Positions 26,660-36,001 of a stretch of DNA of 64,000 nucleotides are shown here, in pieces. Location of the stretch: positions 1-64,000 of the forward strand of contig CAVXCI010000001.1 in NCBI GenBank assembly GCA_963760285.1. Direction: 5' to 3'. Numbering within the stretch: the first letter of the stretch is position 1; each line of letters opens with the position of its first letter. A program made the translations under genes and the position numbers. The notes under the pieces were generated by a model. It was not told where the DNA came from, searched no databases, and saw only the letters and a program-made list of their open reading frames with translations. This DNA is from PALSA-278 sp963760285 (GTDB taxonomy: Bacteria; Acidobacteriota; Terriglobia; Acidiferrales; UBA7541).

Positions 26660-28210
26660 TTAAGCTCGGCTGCCAGCGCTCCGTTTGGCGCTATTGCCCA
26701 CGGCCACGAGGAAAATGGCGCTCTTGCTTTCGGCATGAGGAGAGAAGAAGCGGACCACGTCCTCGTCATAGAACGTGAGGCCAGTGGCGCCCAACCCCTG
26801 CGCATAGGCCCCGAGGTAGAGCTTGCCACCGATAATGCCCGCTTCAAGTTGCACAGCGCGATACCCACGATTGCCAAAACGCTGCAAGATGGGCCGCAAG
26901 TCCGCGAGGAAAAAGATGGCCACGGCAGCGTCGGCGGGCAGCTCCTGTTCTAATCCGAGGTAACCGGCGTCCGCGCGAAAATTTCCCTGTTTGAGACACT
27001 CGAGCAAACCCGGGTCGCGGTGGAAAACGTACGCTCCGGAAGGGAGCCCTTCAACGTCATGAACAATCAAGTACAGTTGATTGAGTTGTACTCCTGGCGG
27101 ATCGAGAAAATCCGCAGGTACACCACGGGCAGCTCGGTCCAACAAGGTCGAAAGCTGCGGCAGGCTGATCGCGCTCCGGGCAAACTTGCGGCTGGAGCCA
27201 CGCCGCAGAATAACCTGCTCGATAGGATCGCGCGGCATCCGCGCATCCGACAAAGGCTCCAGTGGAACGAGGGGTCCGGCCGGCGGCGGCAAATCCGTGA
27301 TCGGGGTGTGTCCGCGCCACTCTTCCACTTCCTCCGCTGAGTGCAGCGAAGAAGCCAAGTGCATTTCGCGCATGGCCGGATAATCAACCTCGCGCCGAGA
27401 GATCGGGACAGTCTCCAGTCCCAGGGGTGGGATTTCCACCGGAGACTGCGGTGGAAGATCTGTGACGTGCCCAAGAGCCACCAGAGAGTAGGTCACTTCA
27501 CGGCGGGGATCAACATCCAGCAGGTTGTTAACCTTCGCGTCCACGAAACCGCATACCACCTTCGCCGGCAACCGCTGAGCGGTAGCGACGGCCAGCAGGT
27601 TGGCAAGCAGAGTGCCGTTGTCCCAGCCAAAATGACGGTAGGTGCGATTCTGATATTTCCAAGCATTGCGCCAATAGATGCCGGTGCAGGCAACGATCAG
27701 CGGCGCGTGGGCGATGGCGGTCTCATCGCCCGTGGCTTCCAACAGGACGCGGCGATAATCTCCGGCGCGCAGTCGGCGCAGCACGAATTCGGCGGGCGCA
27801 AAATGATAGACACCCGCATCCAGGTTGGCCAAGTCACCGCAGACGACGTAGAGCTCGACCTCGTAGAGCGCTCCAGTACAGGCTGCTGCGCGAAAGTAGA
27901 TTTCGCCATCAGGGAAGCCGCGTCTGCGGGTGACGCCGGCGGAGAGGTAGAGAAGCTGGGCCACCGCCTCCAGATCGGGTGTCGCGTTCGTCTGTGCGGG
28001 CACGCACTCGGCGATCGCGGATAGGGCAGCGATGCCGGTCTGGCGCACCTCGCCAGGCAGGCGCATTGCCTCCAGCGTCGGATAGATCTTGAATGGCGAC
28101 GGTCGATTGCTCCAGTCCAGGAAATGGGGATTCGAGCGGATGCTGGAGTAAGAGTGCCTGGTGGCGTTGTGATAGGACCACGCGGCTTCGGGATTGCGAT
28201 TGTCAGCCAT
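26660..28210 (-). CDS. SagB-family double nitroreductase (FMN oxidoreductase)
   Basis: 516 aa, two tandem nitroreductase-fold domains. The first (about 70-260) has RRGFPDGEIYFRAAACTGALYEVELYVV and YRHFGWDNGTLLANLLA; the second (about 315-505) has RRGSSRKFARSAISLPQLSTLLDRAA, NQLYLIVHDVEGLPSGAYVF and GYRAVQLEAGIIGGKLYLGAYAQGLG. This double arrangement is typical of SagB/ThcOx-type dehydrogenases, which oxidise azolines in ribosomal peptides or act on other small substrates with FMN. No YcaO cyclodehydratase lies nearby, so a classical azole-peptide pathway is not supported here. The ATG at 28210 lacks a good ribosome site and lies 12 nt after a short upstream ORF, suggesting coupling. Confidence 0.85.
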   Translation of the reverse strand: MADNRNPEAAWSYHNATRHSYSSIRSNPHFLDWSNRPSPFKIYPTLEAMRLPGEVRQTGIAALSAIAECVPAQTNATPDLEAVAQLLYLSAGVTRRRGFPDGEIYFRAAACTGALYEVELYVVCGDLANLDAGVYHFAPAEFVLRRLRAGDYRRVLLEATGDETAIAHAPLIVACTGIYWRNAWKYQNRTYRHFGWDNGTLLANLLAVATAQRLPAKVVCGFVDAKVNNLLDVDPRREVTYSLVALGHVTDLPPQSPVEIPPLGLETVPISRREVDYPAMREMHLASSLHSAEEVEEWRGHTPITDLPPPAGPLVPLEPLSDARMPRDPIEQVILRRGSSRKFARSAISLPQLSTLLDRAARGVPADFLDPPGVQLNQLYLIVHDVEGLPSGAYVFHRDPGLLECLKQGNFRADAGYLGLEQELPADAAVAIFFLADLRPILQRFGNRGYRAVQLEAGIIGGKLYLGAYAQGLGATGLTFYDEDVVRFFSPHAESKSAIFLVAVGNSAKRSAGSRA

Positions 28211-28222
28211 GGTAAAGATGAA

Positions 28223-28417
28223 TCAGGCGAACACCATATTGGGGTCCGCAGGCACGAAATTTCGCCAGCGCAGCAACTCGCGCTTGGAAAAAGGATCATA
28301 CTCCAGGCTGCGGGAAACCCAAGAGGTTGTACAGCCTGATGTGAGTGGGACGCGCCGTAACCGGAAACTCAGGAACCCTCGCTGCGGTTGCGGAGGCAAG
28401 ACGCTTTTATTGAACAT
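28223..28417 (-). CDS. Short ORF upstream of the nitroreductase (64 aa)
   Basis: Unrecognised. MFNKSVLPPQPQRGFLSF..., two adjacent-region residues of note (SGCTTSWVSRS) and the end KRELLRWRNFVPADPNMVFA, stopping 12 nt before the nitroreductase start. Its spacing and the weak ribosome site of the next gene make translational coupling possible. The ribosome site for this ORF is itself weak, and an extension to a TTG at 28453 is open. It may not be real. Confidence 0.3.
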   Translation of the reverse strand: MFNKSVLPPQPQRGFLSFRLRRVPLTSGCTTSWVSRSLEYDPFSKRELLRWRNFVPADPNMVFA

Positions 28418-28776
28418 GCCCTGACGCAGTCCCTCTAAGCAATTTTCAGCCAACCAGTTGCATCAGGGCATGCCTAGTCTCCTGCGAGGGTGACATGACG
28501 GAGCGCCGTACCATCCGCATTGAGGGTTTTGGCCTTCTCCCAACATTTGACCTTTAGTGCGACACTCTTCTCCTTTATATGGTATAGTGTGTGTGCGCTT
28601 AATTCCGCGGCAGTGTTGTGCGGTCCCTCTGGTTCGCTGTTTGATCTGAGACTTCCCGCCCTACGTATTCTCCGTTCGTCTTCAGCGTAATCTAAAAAAA
28701 GAACTGGCCATGCGGGTGGGTGTCGCGCCTTGATCCTGGGGCGGACCCCGGCTATCGCCGCCAGTAAGAAAGCAAA
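28418..28776. other. Long leader region of the DEAD-box helicase
   Basis: About 360 nt. TATAGT near 28583 could be a -10, giving a 5' leader of about 185 nt for the helicase, with a GC hairpin (CTGGGG...CCCCGG) near 28735-28750 close to the start. Long structured leaders are common on cold-induced helicase mRNAs, but nothing more specific is visible. Confidence 0.3.
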
Positions 28777-29997
28777 ATGAAAACTTTTTCAGAATTTCCC
28801 ATTTCTCAATGTCTTAAGGAGAGGCTCGTCTCTGCTCGCTTTTTGACGCCCACGCCGGTTCAGGCCGCGGCAATCCCTCGCGCGTTGGAAGGCAAGGATA
28901 TCCTTGCTACCGCGCAAACGGGAACCGGCAAGACCCTGGCGTTCCTTATTCCCATTATGGAAACACTCCTGCGGCAGGAACTGCCGCGAATTGCGGCCCT
29001 GGTACTTGTCCCTACCCGCGAACTTGCCATGCAGGTGGTGGACCAGTACAACGCGTTGCGAGGCAGACAACTCGCGCCCGCGGCCCTGGTAGTCGGAGGA
29101 CTACCCGAAGGCCAGCAACTGAATGCCATCCGCAACGGCGCCAGGGTGGTTGTGGCGACTCCCGGCCGGCTGCAAGATTATCTTGACCGAAATCTTTTTG
29201 ATTTTCGCAATTTGAAGGTGCTCGTGCTTGATGAGGCGGACCGCATGCTGGACATGGGGTTTCTCCCCGCGATTCGCAGGATTGCCGCGGTTCTGCCAAG
29301 AGAGCGCCAAACGATGTGTTTTTCCGCAACCATGGAAGGCGCGATGGCTCACCTCGTGAAGGACTACACGAGAAATCCCGTGCGTATCGCCCTGGGTTCC
29401 ACGTTGAAGCCTTCCGAAAATGTGCGGCTCCAGGCCTTTGAGGTTGCCGTTGACAGCAAACTGCAACTCTTGCGGCTCTTGCTGAACAAGGAGATGGGCC
29501 GCTGCCTGGTGTTCTCGCGCACCAAGCGCGGTGCCGAGCGCGTTGCCAAGGGCCTCAATCGCGAAGGCATCGCGGCGGCGATGATTCACGGAGACCGCTC
29601 GCAATCGCAACGCACGGCGGCGCTGGCCGGATTTCAGCAGGGGCGCTTTCGCGTGCTCGTGGCAACGGACCTCGCGGCGCGCGGAATTCATGTCCAGGAC
29701 ATCACCCACGTTATCAACTATGACCTGCCCGAGGTGGCGGAGAGTTTTGTCCACAGGGTTGGGCGGACGGGGCGCGCGGGCAAGCTCGGAGTTGCGTCCA
29801 CTTTTTTCGTGAACGAGCAGCGCTCGGAGCTGTTTCAATTGGAACGTACACTCGGCATTCGCATGGAGAAGATCCATCTGGGAAGCAACATCGTCGAAAA
29901 AAGCGACCGGACTCAAGAGGCCTCTCCTCCGAAGCAGTCAGCGCATAGGCGCGCGATAGTTCCTCTCGCGGGCGAAATACTGCAAGCGCAGATGTAG
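28777..29997 (+). CDS. rhlE: DEAD-box ATP-dependent RNA helicase, RhlE-type
   Basis: 406 aa, the two RecA domains plus a short tail. Q motif FLTPTPVQAAAIP, motif I AQTGTGKT, Ia PTRELA, Ib TPGRL, II DEAD (VLDEADRMLDMGF), III SAT, IV VFSRTKRGAERV, V ATDLAARGI and VI HRVGRTGRAG are all present. The C-terminal 30 residues are basic and lack an RNA-binding domain, which fits RhlE rather than DbpA or CsdA. ATG 28777 has AAGAAAG upstream. It unwinds RNA duplexes in ribosome assembly or decay; the long leader suggests post-transcriptional control. Confidence 0.93.
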   Translation: MKTFSEFPISQCLKERLVSARFLTPTPVQAAAIPRALEGKDILATAQTGTGKTLAFLIPIMETLLRQELPRIAALVLVPTRELAMQVVDQYNALRGRQLAPAALVVGGLPEGQQLNAIRNGARVVVATPGRLQDYLDRNLFDFRNLKVLVLDEADRMLDMGFLPAIRRIAAVLPRERQTMCFSATMEGAMAHLVKDYTRNPVRIALGSTLKPSENVRLQAFEVAVDSKLQLLRLLLNKEMGRCLVFSRTKRGAERVAKGLNREGIAAAMIHGDRSQSQRTAALAGFQQGRFRVLVATDLAARGIHVQDITHVINYDLPEVAESFVHRVGRTGRAGKLGVASTFFVNEQRSELFQLERTLGIRMEKIHLGSNIVEKSDRTQEASPPKQSAHRRAIVPLAGEILQAQM

Positions 29998-30623
29998 GCC
30001 TGCCCTGTTCCCACGCCAACACCGCCCTGTCTACGTATAACCGCCGCTCGATCCGGTATCTACCGGATCGAGCGAGAGGAAACTCTCGAAAATGAAACTG
30101 AAGCTGCTCCAGCTTGCCCAGATTTAAGTGTTTCTGAGGTACTTAAGACGCATTTTGGGGCAAGCAAAAAGTCCTAGGATTTCATCTGGTCCGGGAATGA
30201 TGTTTTTGAGCAACAATGCGTGCGCAGCTCGGCGAAGTTGCCAGATATTGACGAACGCCGCCGGGGCGATGCGTTCTGCAACGTGGTTGTTGCCGCTGTC
30301 CCCGCAACCGCCAGCATCAGTGACGAGTCTTGGCCACCACGGCGCAACTCCCGGGCGGTTCGTCGCCATTGAAAGTCCATGCACAAAACCTGGCCGACGT
30401 CGCGCGCCTCAGCGCCACCCGACGAACACGCCTCGGCGGCTGAACCGCAAGCGTGCTTCCGGTGGTCCTCCAACCTTTGGTTTCCCCGGCACGGAGACTT
30501 GTCCGACAGGCCCTGTCGCACATCTGAAGTTGCAATAATATATGTGTTCCGTCCAATGCGACAGTAGACTATTACTCGCGGTGGTGGCGGGGACCTCTAG
30601 TCTCTGAGAGGGGCGATCTAAAA
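29998..30623. other. Gene-poor region between helicase and BNR gene
   Basis: About 625 nt. Apart from the perfect palindrome at 30045-30074 I see nothing I can support. ORFs of 80-136 codons exist on both strands, but composition is not protein-like. NIWQLRRAAHALLLKN on the minus strand hints at a decayed gene but is unassignable. Confidence 0.35.
30045..30074. repeat. Perfect 30-nt inverted repeat
   Basis: CGCTCGATCCGGTA, TC, TACCGGATCGAGCG: two 14-nt arms with no mismatch, 48 nt after the helicase stop codon. There is no T run, so it is not a standard intrinsic terminator; it could be a terminator for processing, or a dimer-binding site. Confidence 0.75.
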
Positions 30624-33600
30624 ATGCGTTTTCGCTGGAGCTTTTCTTCAATATTAATCGCGGCATCCTTGCTGGCACTGCGCGCCCTGCCGCAATCCAC
30701 CGGGCCTCACTCTCCACAGTCGGTCACGCCGGCGCTCGATGGCGCGCTGAAGTGGAGGCTGGTCGGCCCCTTTCGCGGCGGGCGCGTCCTCGCCGTCACC
30801 GGAATCTCGAGCGATCCGAACGTATATTACTTCGGCGCCGTTGCGGGCGGCGTTTGGAAAACGAGCAATGGGGGCGTCACGTGGGATCCGATTTTCGATA
30901 GCGAACCCACCGCTTCCATCGGCGCCATCGCGGCCGCGCCCTCAAATCCGAACATTCTGTATGTCGGAACGGGTGAAGCCGACATGCGGTCCGACATTTC
31001 CTTCGGCAAGGGCGTTTATCGCAGCGACGACGGGGGAAAATCCTGGCATTTTCTGGGCCTCTCCGATACGGAGCAGATTGGCCGCATCGTCGTTGATCCG
31101 CGCAATCCCGATATTGTTCTGGTGGCCGCACTGGGGCACGCTTATGGACCAAATGACCAGCGCGGCGTATTCCGCTCGGCGGATGGCGGGCGCGCGTGGC
31201 GGAAAGTTTTATATCGCGATGCGAACACCGGCGCGATTGAACTTTCCATGGACCCCGGCAATCCCGGCATCCTCTACGCCGCATTATGGGACGCGCGCCG
31301 TCCTCCGTGGAGCGCCTATGCGCCAACGGAAGGTCCGGGCGGCGGACTCTTTCAATCTTTGGACGATGGTATGACGTGGAAGGAGTTGACCAGCCATGGC
31401 CTCCCGCCGGGCCCCTGGGGCCGCGTGGGCGTGGCCATCGCACCCGGCACGAATGTCCGCCGTGTTTACGCCCTGATTGATGCGAAGAAGGGCGGACTTT
31501 ACCGCTCCGACGATTCCGGCGCAACCTGGTCGCTCGCCGGAACCGATCCGCGCATCACCACGCGCGCCTGGTATTTTAGCGGCGTCAACGTGGACCCGAA
31601 AAACCCGGATATCGTTTACGTCGCCGACGTGGCTGTCTATCGCTCCGCTGATGGTGGACATACCTTCACGGCGTTCAAGGGGGCGCCCGGTGGCGACGAC
31701 TATCATCAATTGTGGATTGACCCCCAGGATTCCGCGCGCATGATCCTTGGGTGCGACCAGGGCGCCGTGATCAGCGTGGATGGAGGCCACACCTGGTCAT
31801 CCTGGTACAACCAGCCGACCGCGCAGTTCTATCACGTCTCCACAGATAATGCTTTTCCTTACCGCATTTACGGCGCGCAGCAGGACAGCGGAACTGCCGC
31901 CATTCTCAGCCGCTCAGACACTGGCAAGATCACATTTCGCGACTGGTATTCTATCGGCGCGGGGGAAAGTGGATATATCCAGCCCGATCCCCGGGATTCG
32001 AATATCGTTTACGGAGGCGACACCTACGGCGGCCTACGCCGCTACGACCGCCGCACCAATCAGTCTCAGGACGTTGCCCCGACAAGAGCCGAGTTCTTCG
32101 GGAACATTTCGCGGCGGACGCTGCGTTTCACCTGGACGTCGCCTCTGGAAATCGCGCCCTGGGATTCGCGCGTTCTCTATTTCGGATCGCAGTATGTGCT
32201 TCGCTCAAACGATCGCGGTAATCATTGGGAGAAAATCAGTCCGGATCTCACCGGGATGCAACCCGCGGCAGTGGCGGCGGCCAGCGGACCGCCCACTATC
32301 GAGAATTCCGTTGCCCGCGGCTTTGGAGTGATTTATGCCATCGCGCCGTCTCCGGTTGCGAATGGTCAGATCTGGATTGGCACGGACACGGGCCGGATTC
32401 AGCTAACGCGCGACGAAGGGAAAACCTGGACGAATGTTACGCCGGCCGGGCTTTCCGACTGGAGCAAGATTGGCATTCTCGAAGCGTCGCATTTCGATGC
32501 CGCGACAGCCTATGCCGCGGTTGACCGCCATCGTCTGGATGACTTCAATGCTCACATTTACCGCACGCATGATTTTGGTAAGTCGTGGACGGAAGTTTCT
32601 TCCGGCCTGCCGCAAGGAGAATACGTCAACGTTGTCCGTGAAGACCCGGTGCGCCGCGGACTGCTTTATGCCGGTACGGAGCTGGGCGTTTACGTATCCT
32701 TTGACGATGGCGATCACTGGCAATCGCTCCAACTGAATCTGCCCGCCACTTCCGTTCGCGACCTTGCCATCCACGGAGCCGATCTTGTCGCGGCCACGCA
32801 CGGCCGGTCCTTCTGGATTCTCGATGATGTGTCGCCCCTGCGACAGTTGACAGCGTCTGCCGCGCGCGCCCACGCATTCCTGTTTCAGCCGGAAACGGCG
32901 GTGCGTGTGCGCACCGAGGAATTTGACACGCCCCTGCCACATGAATTCCCCGCCGCGAACAATTTTCCCGATGGCGCGGTATTGGACTATCTCCTCCGGG
33001 CTCCTCCAGCTGAAGAGATAACGCTGGATATTCTGGACGCCTCAGGCCGCGTTATCCGCCACTACAGCAGCCAACCTGCGCCTCAGCCGGCCGCGAACAC
33101 GGCCGCGTACACGGACGACTGGCTCGAGCGCGTCCCCTCCCTGACGAGGGACGCCGGTATGAACCGCGTCATCTGGGACATGCGCTACTCGGCTCCCAAC
33201 GGTTTGCCTCCCGGCTCGCGCGCAAAGGGTCCCTGGGCCATGCCGGGCGAATATCGAGCGCGGCTCCGCGTTGCTGGCGATGAGTTCACGCAGCCTCTCC
33301 GCGTGGTTATGGACCCGCGTGTCCAAACACCCGTCGCCGATCTCCAGAAGCAGTTCGCGCTGGCCTCGCAAATCGCCGAGACACTGGGAAATTCCTCGAT
33401 GGCTCTGCGGGAGATCTACTCTCTCGAAAAACAAATCTCCGCGCTTTCGCGGGGTGCGGGTGGTTTGTCGCCAGGGATTCGTTCCGCTGCCGAATACTTG
33501 GCCAAGCAAGCAGCCACCCTGCGAGGCGGCCGCGACGAATCTGGCCAATACTCTAGCGGGCTGGTCCAGGTCGGCCGTATGTTGGAGGGGACTGAAGACA

Positions 33601-33818
33601 TTGTGAACAGCGCCGACACGGCTCCCACCGCGCAGGCGCAATCCATGTTCGCGGAGCAAAAACGTGGCGCGGAAGACCTTCTGGCATCCTGGCGTCAATT
33701 GAAAGCGCGGCAGCTTGAAGAGTTGAATCAAATGCTAAGCGCGGCGGCACGCCATCCAATTGATTTGACCCGCGATGTTCCCGAGGACTACAACCCCTTG
33801 GCCGGTTTGGACGATTAA
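30624..33818 (+). CDS. Large secreted BNR/sortilin-like beta-propeller protein
   Basis: 1064 aa. Signal peptide (about 1-25, SFSSILIAASLLALRALPQS), then many BNR/VPS10-type repeats across residues 45-760 with the diagnostic S-x-D-x-G-x-x-W (TSNGGVTWDP, SDDGGKSWHF, SADGGRAWRKV, SDDSGATWSL, SVDGGHTWSSW, THDFGKSWTEV, SFDDGDHWQSL). After that comes an Ig-like/FlgD-type strand region (about 790-930) and a helical C-terminal domain ending near DVPEDYNPLAGLDD. Proteins of this layout are abundant in Acidobacteria and are annotated as sortilin-like or glycosyl-hydrolase-like; no catalytic residues can be assigned. Probably secreted or periplasmic. A second BNR protein follows on the other strand. Confidence 0.85.
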   Translation: MRFRWSFSSILIAASLLALRALPQSTGPHSPQSVTPALDGALKWRLVGPFRGGRVLAVTGISSDPNVYYFGAVAGGVWKTSNGGVTWDPIFDSEPTASIGAIAAAPSNPNILYVGTGEADMRSDISFGKGVYRSDDGGKSWHFLGLSDTEQIGRIVVDPRNPDIVLVAALGHAYGPNDQRGVFRSADGGRAWRKVLYRDANTGAIELSMDPGNPGILYAALWDARRPPWSAYAPTEGPGGGLFQSLDDGMTWKELTSHGLPPGPWGRVGVAIAPGTNVRRVYALIDAKKGGLYRSDDSGATWSLAGTDPRITTRAWYFSGVNVDPKNPDIVYVADVAVYRSADGGHTFTAFKGAPGGDDYHQLWIDPQDSARMILGCDQGAVISVDGGHTWSSWYNQPTAQFYHVSTDNAFPYRIYGAQQDSGTAAILSRSDTGKITFRDWYSIGAGESGYIQPDPRDSNIVYGGDTYGGLRRYDRRTNQSQDVAPTRAEFFGNISRRTLRFTWTSPLEIAPWDSRVLYFGSQYVLRSNDRGNHWEKISPDLTGMQPAAVAAASGPPTIENSVARGFGVIYAIAPSPVANGQIWIGTDTGRIQLTRDEGKTWTNVTPAGLSDWSKIGILEASHFDAATAYAAVDRHRLDDFNAHIYRTHDFGKSWTEVSSGLPQGEYVNVVREDPVRRGLLYAGTELGVYVSFDDGDHWQSLQLNLPATSVRDLAIHGADLVAATHGRSFWILDDVSPLRQLTASAARAHAFLFQPETAVRVRTEEFDTPLPHEFPAANNFPDGAVLDYLLRAPPAEEITLDILDASGRVIRHYSSQPAPQPAANTAAYTDDWLERVPSLTRDAGMNRVIWDMRYSAPNGLPPGSRAKGPWAMPGEYRARLRVAGDEFTQPLRVVMDPRVQTPVADLQKQFALASQIAETLGNSSMALREIYSLEKQISALSRGAGGLSPGIRSAAEYLAKQAATLRGGRDESGQYSSGLVQVGRMLEGTEDIVNSADTAPTAQAQSMFAEQKRGAEDLLASWRQLKARQLEELNQMLSAAARHPIDLTRDVPEDYNPLAGLDD

Positions 33819-33935
33819 GGAGGATCAGATTGTGCTTCGGTGCTGGTGGCAAATCTCCAATTGGCTAGCTTCCCTGAAGCCGTTCTGGCGTTGTTCCAAA
33901 ACGTCCTTTCCGCGGCCGCTGTAACCAATGGCGCC

Positions 33936-34110
33936 GCACGATTTGGATCGGGCATTTCCGTCCACGCGCCATACACCCATCCGGCAATCCTATGTGGTGG
34001 CCCATGAAAACCCCCAAAGGCCCCCAAAGGATCGAAGGGCGTGCTGGTTCACGAATGGTTCTGGAACGAACCTCCGCGGCCCGTAGATCACGCCAAATCG
34101 GCATACTTAC
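33936..34110 (-). pseudogene. Partial duplicate of the neighbouring sialidase-like gene's 3' end
   Basis: The stretch mirrors 34600-34780 of the adjacent BNR gene. Its minus-strand reading GGSFQNHS-stop-TSTPFDP...WVYGAWTEMPDPN corresponds to SSFQNYAWTDTPFDPGGIFMGDYTG...RVYGAWTEKPDP. A stop codon and small indels break it, so it is non-functional. It suggests a past tandem duplication of the BNR gene. Confidence 0.75.
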
Positions 34111-34545
34111 GCGCCGGCGCGCAGATAGCCGCCCGGCACTCCTCGCTTCGAATAAACCACCTGCCAGAGTTGATTTCGCCGCGCGCGGAACGAACCCGCG
34201 CCATGTTGCAGTGCTTCCAGACTCATGCGTCCCTCCCTTGTCAAGAGCGCCGCTGCGCCCGGAAATGCGGAAACCCCACGGCGGGATTCTTGCCCCAGGA
34301 GTCATCGGTCACAGGCAGGGTGACGGTTGAGGCGAACTCCACCGCCCGATTTAAGTGTCGGAGAACGGACAACAAGCCGCTCCACTCAGAAATGATGGTT
34401 AATCAAATGCCTCCACCTCGGTTCTGCATATTACATTCCTCGCCTCCCAACACAACAAGCGCGCGCCGTGCGCAAAACGCGTTCCGGATTCCGGCCATGG
34501 CGGACATCCATGGATCAATTCGTTTCGCTTGCGCGGCGGCAATCC
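34111..34545. other. Decayed sequence between pseudogene and BNR gene
   Basis: About 435 nt, downstream of a leftward gene. No intact coding-like ORF. It may be the rest of the duplicated copy, now beyond recognition. Confidence 0.35.
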
Positions 34546-35940
34546 TCACGGTTTTCCCGCAGTCATGTCAAAATCCGCGATGCCGACGCGAACGATGGTG
34601 TCGCGCGATTTCGGATCGGGCTTTTCCGTCCACGCGCCGTACACCCGTCCGTCCAGCGCCGCCAGGCCGGTGTAGTCACCCATGAAAATTCCACCGGGAT
34701 CGAAGGGCGTGTCGGTCCACGCGTAATTCTGAAACGAACTCCCGCCGTCTGTTGATCGTGCCAGCACGACACTTGTGGCGTGATCCTGCGGATCTCTCCG
34801 CCGGTCGTAAAAGACCGCATACTCTGCTCCGCCCTGCTGATCCACCGCCATCCACTGGAAGAAATGATCCGCGCCATTGTGCAGCGGGTCGGTGTTCACG
34901 CGCACCGCTGGCGTCCATTTTTCGCCCCGGTCGGTTGACGTGGAAGAAAACACATCCACCCCGCCGTTTCGATAGTCGCTCCAAACCACGAACAGCCGTC
35001 CCGTCTTGCGGTTCATGTCAATCACGGGGAATCCATTGGAGCGCTCCACACCGGATACGTCGAACATGTTGGGCGCGGTCTCAATGATGTCGCGCGTCTT
35101 CGAGAATGTTTTTCCGCCATCGCGTGAAACGGTGAGAACGATATGCCTTCCGTCGCACCATACAACGTAAAGCGCTCCGTCCGGCCCCGCCACGCCGGAA
35201 AAACCTTCATCCGCGCCGTTATCATCGCGCGGCAAGCCCCGGTGGGTGTCAATCTCCATCGGCGCGGACCACGTCTTGCCGTCGTCCACGGAACGCGCAA
35301 GCAAAATCTGCGAATCTTCGAGCGTCCACCGCGTCCATCCCACGTACAGCGTGCCCGCATAGGGCGAGTCCGTATTATCCGCGACGATGTATGGCTTATC
35401 CTCGAATGGGATGCCGGGCTCGCTGCGCTGCTGGGCCACAACGAATTCATCGTCCTGCCAGGTGCGTCCGCCATCCAGCGACCGCCGCACGAAAATGCCG
35501 TTGCGCGTGGCGCCGTGGGCCCAGTAATTCATGGTTCCCAGCCGGTCGAAGGCAATATAACAGAGAAACGCGGCGCCTTTGCGGTTGTACGTCACTGAAA
35601 CATCTCCGGAGACGCGATAATTTTTTGAGGCGGTATTTGCGGCAATCGTCCAGCTCTTCCCGGCATCGGACGAATACGCGATACTGGCCGGGTCCTGATA
35701 GGCCACGGCCACCTGCTGTTGATTGACGGGGTTGATGGCCACGGACGGTTCAGTGAAGAAGCCAGCCTTGGGAGTGATGTCATGTATCTCGGCACCGGGG
35801 GCTCGCAAGAGTTCCTGTGCGCGGGCCGTCATCGCCATGGACCCGACGAATGCAAAGACCATGAACAGCGCGCGCCCCACGGCGCTCCGATTTCTTTCCA
35901 TATTGTGACGCCTATACACCATCTCGCGATCTACCTTCAT
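34546..35940 (-). CDS. Secreted sialidase-like BNR-repeat protein
   Basis: 464 aa. ATG 35940 has GGAGGAAG directly upstream; the signal peptide lies at about residues 20-42 (ALFMVFAFVGSMAMTARAQ), so an ATG at 35901 is also possible. It has six-bladed-propeller character with Asp-box motifs SSDAGKSWTI, SLDGGRTWQDD, SVDDGKTWSAP, SRDGGKTFSK, STDRGEKWTP and STDGGSSFQN. The arginine triad of true sialidases is not clear, so an enzymatic role is not assigned. A broken duplicate of its 3' end lies just downstream. Confidence 0.82.
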   Translation of the reverse strand: MKVDREMVYRRHNMERNRSAVGRALFMVFAFVGSMAMTARAQELLRAPGAEIHDITPKAGFFTEPSVAINPVNQQQVAVAYQDPASIAYSSDAGKSWTIAANTASKNYRVSGDVSVTYNRKGAAFLCYIAFDRLGTMNYWAHGATRNGIFVRRSLDGGRTWQDDEFVVAQQRSEPGIPFEDKPYIVADNTDSPYAGTLYVGWTRWTLEDSQILLARSVDDGKTWSAPMEIDTHRGLPRDDNGADEGFSGVAGPDGALYVVWCDGRHIVLTVSRDGGKTFSKTRDIIETAPNMFDVSGVERSNGFPVIDMNRKTGRLFVVWSDYRNGGVDVFSSTSTDRGEKWTPAVRVNTDPLHNGADHFFQWMAVDQQGGAEYAVFYDRRRDPQDHATSVVLARSTDGGSSFQNYAWTDTPFDPGGIFMGDYTGLAALDGRVYGAWTEKPDPKSRDTIVRVGIADFDMTAGKP

Positions 35941-36001
35941 TCTTCCTCCAGATTCACCGCTCCTCGCTTATGAATTCTTACACAGTGACCCCGCGCGCGC
36001 C

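Noticed and set aside
30128..30538. 136-codon plus-strand ORF after the helicase
   Set aside because: No ribosome site, Arg/Pro/Ser-rich and unrecognisable; the minus-strand alternatives are no better.
34546..35940. True sialidase (catalytic)
   Set aside because: Asp-box repeats are present, but the arginine triad and Tyr/Glu nucleophile pair are not evident, so only a BNR-repeat protein is claimed.
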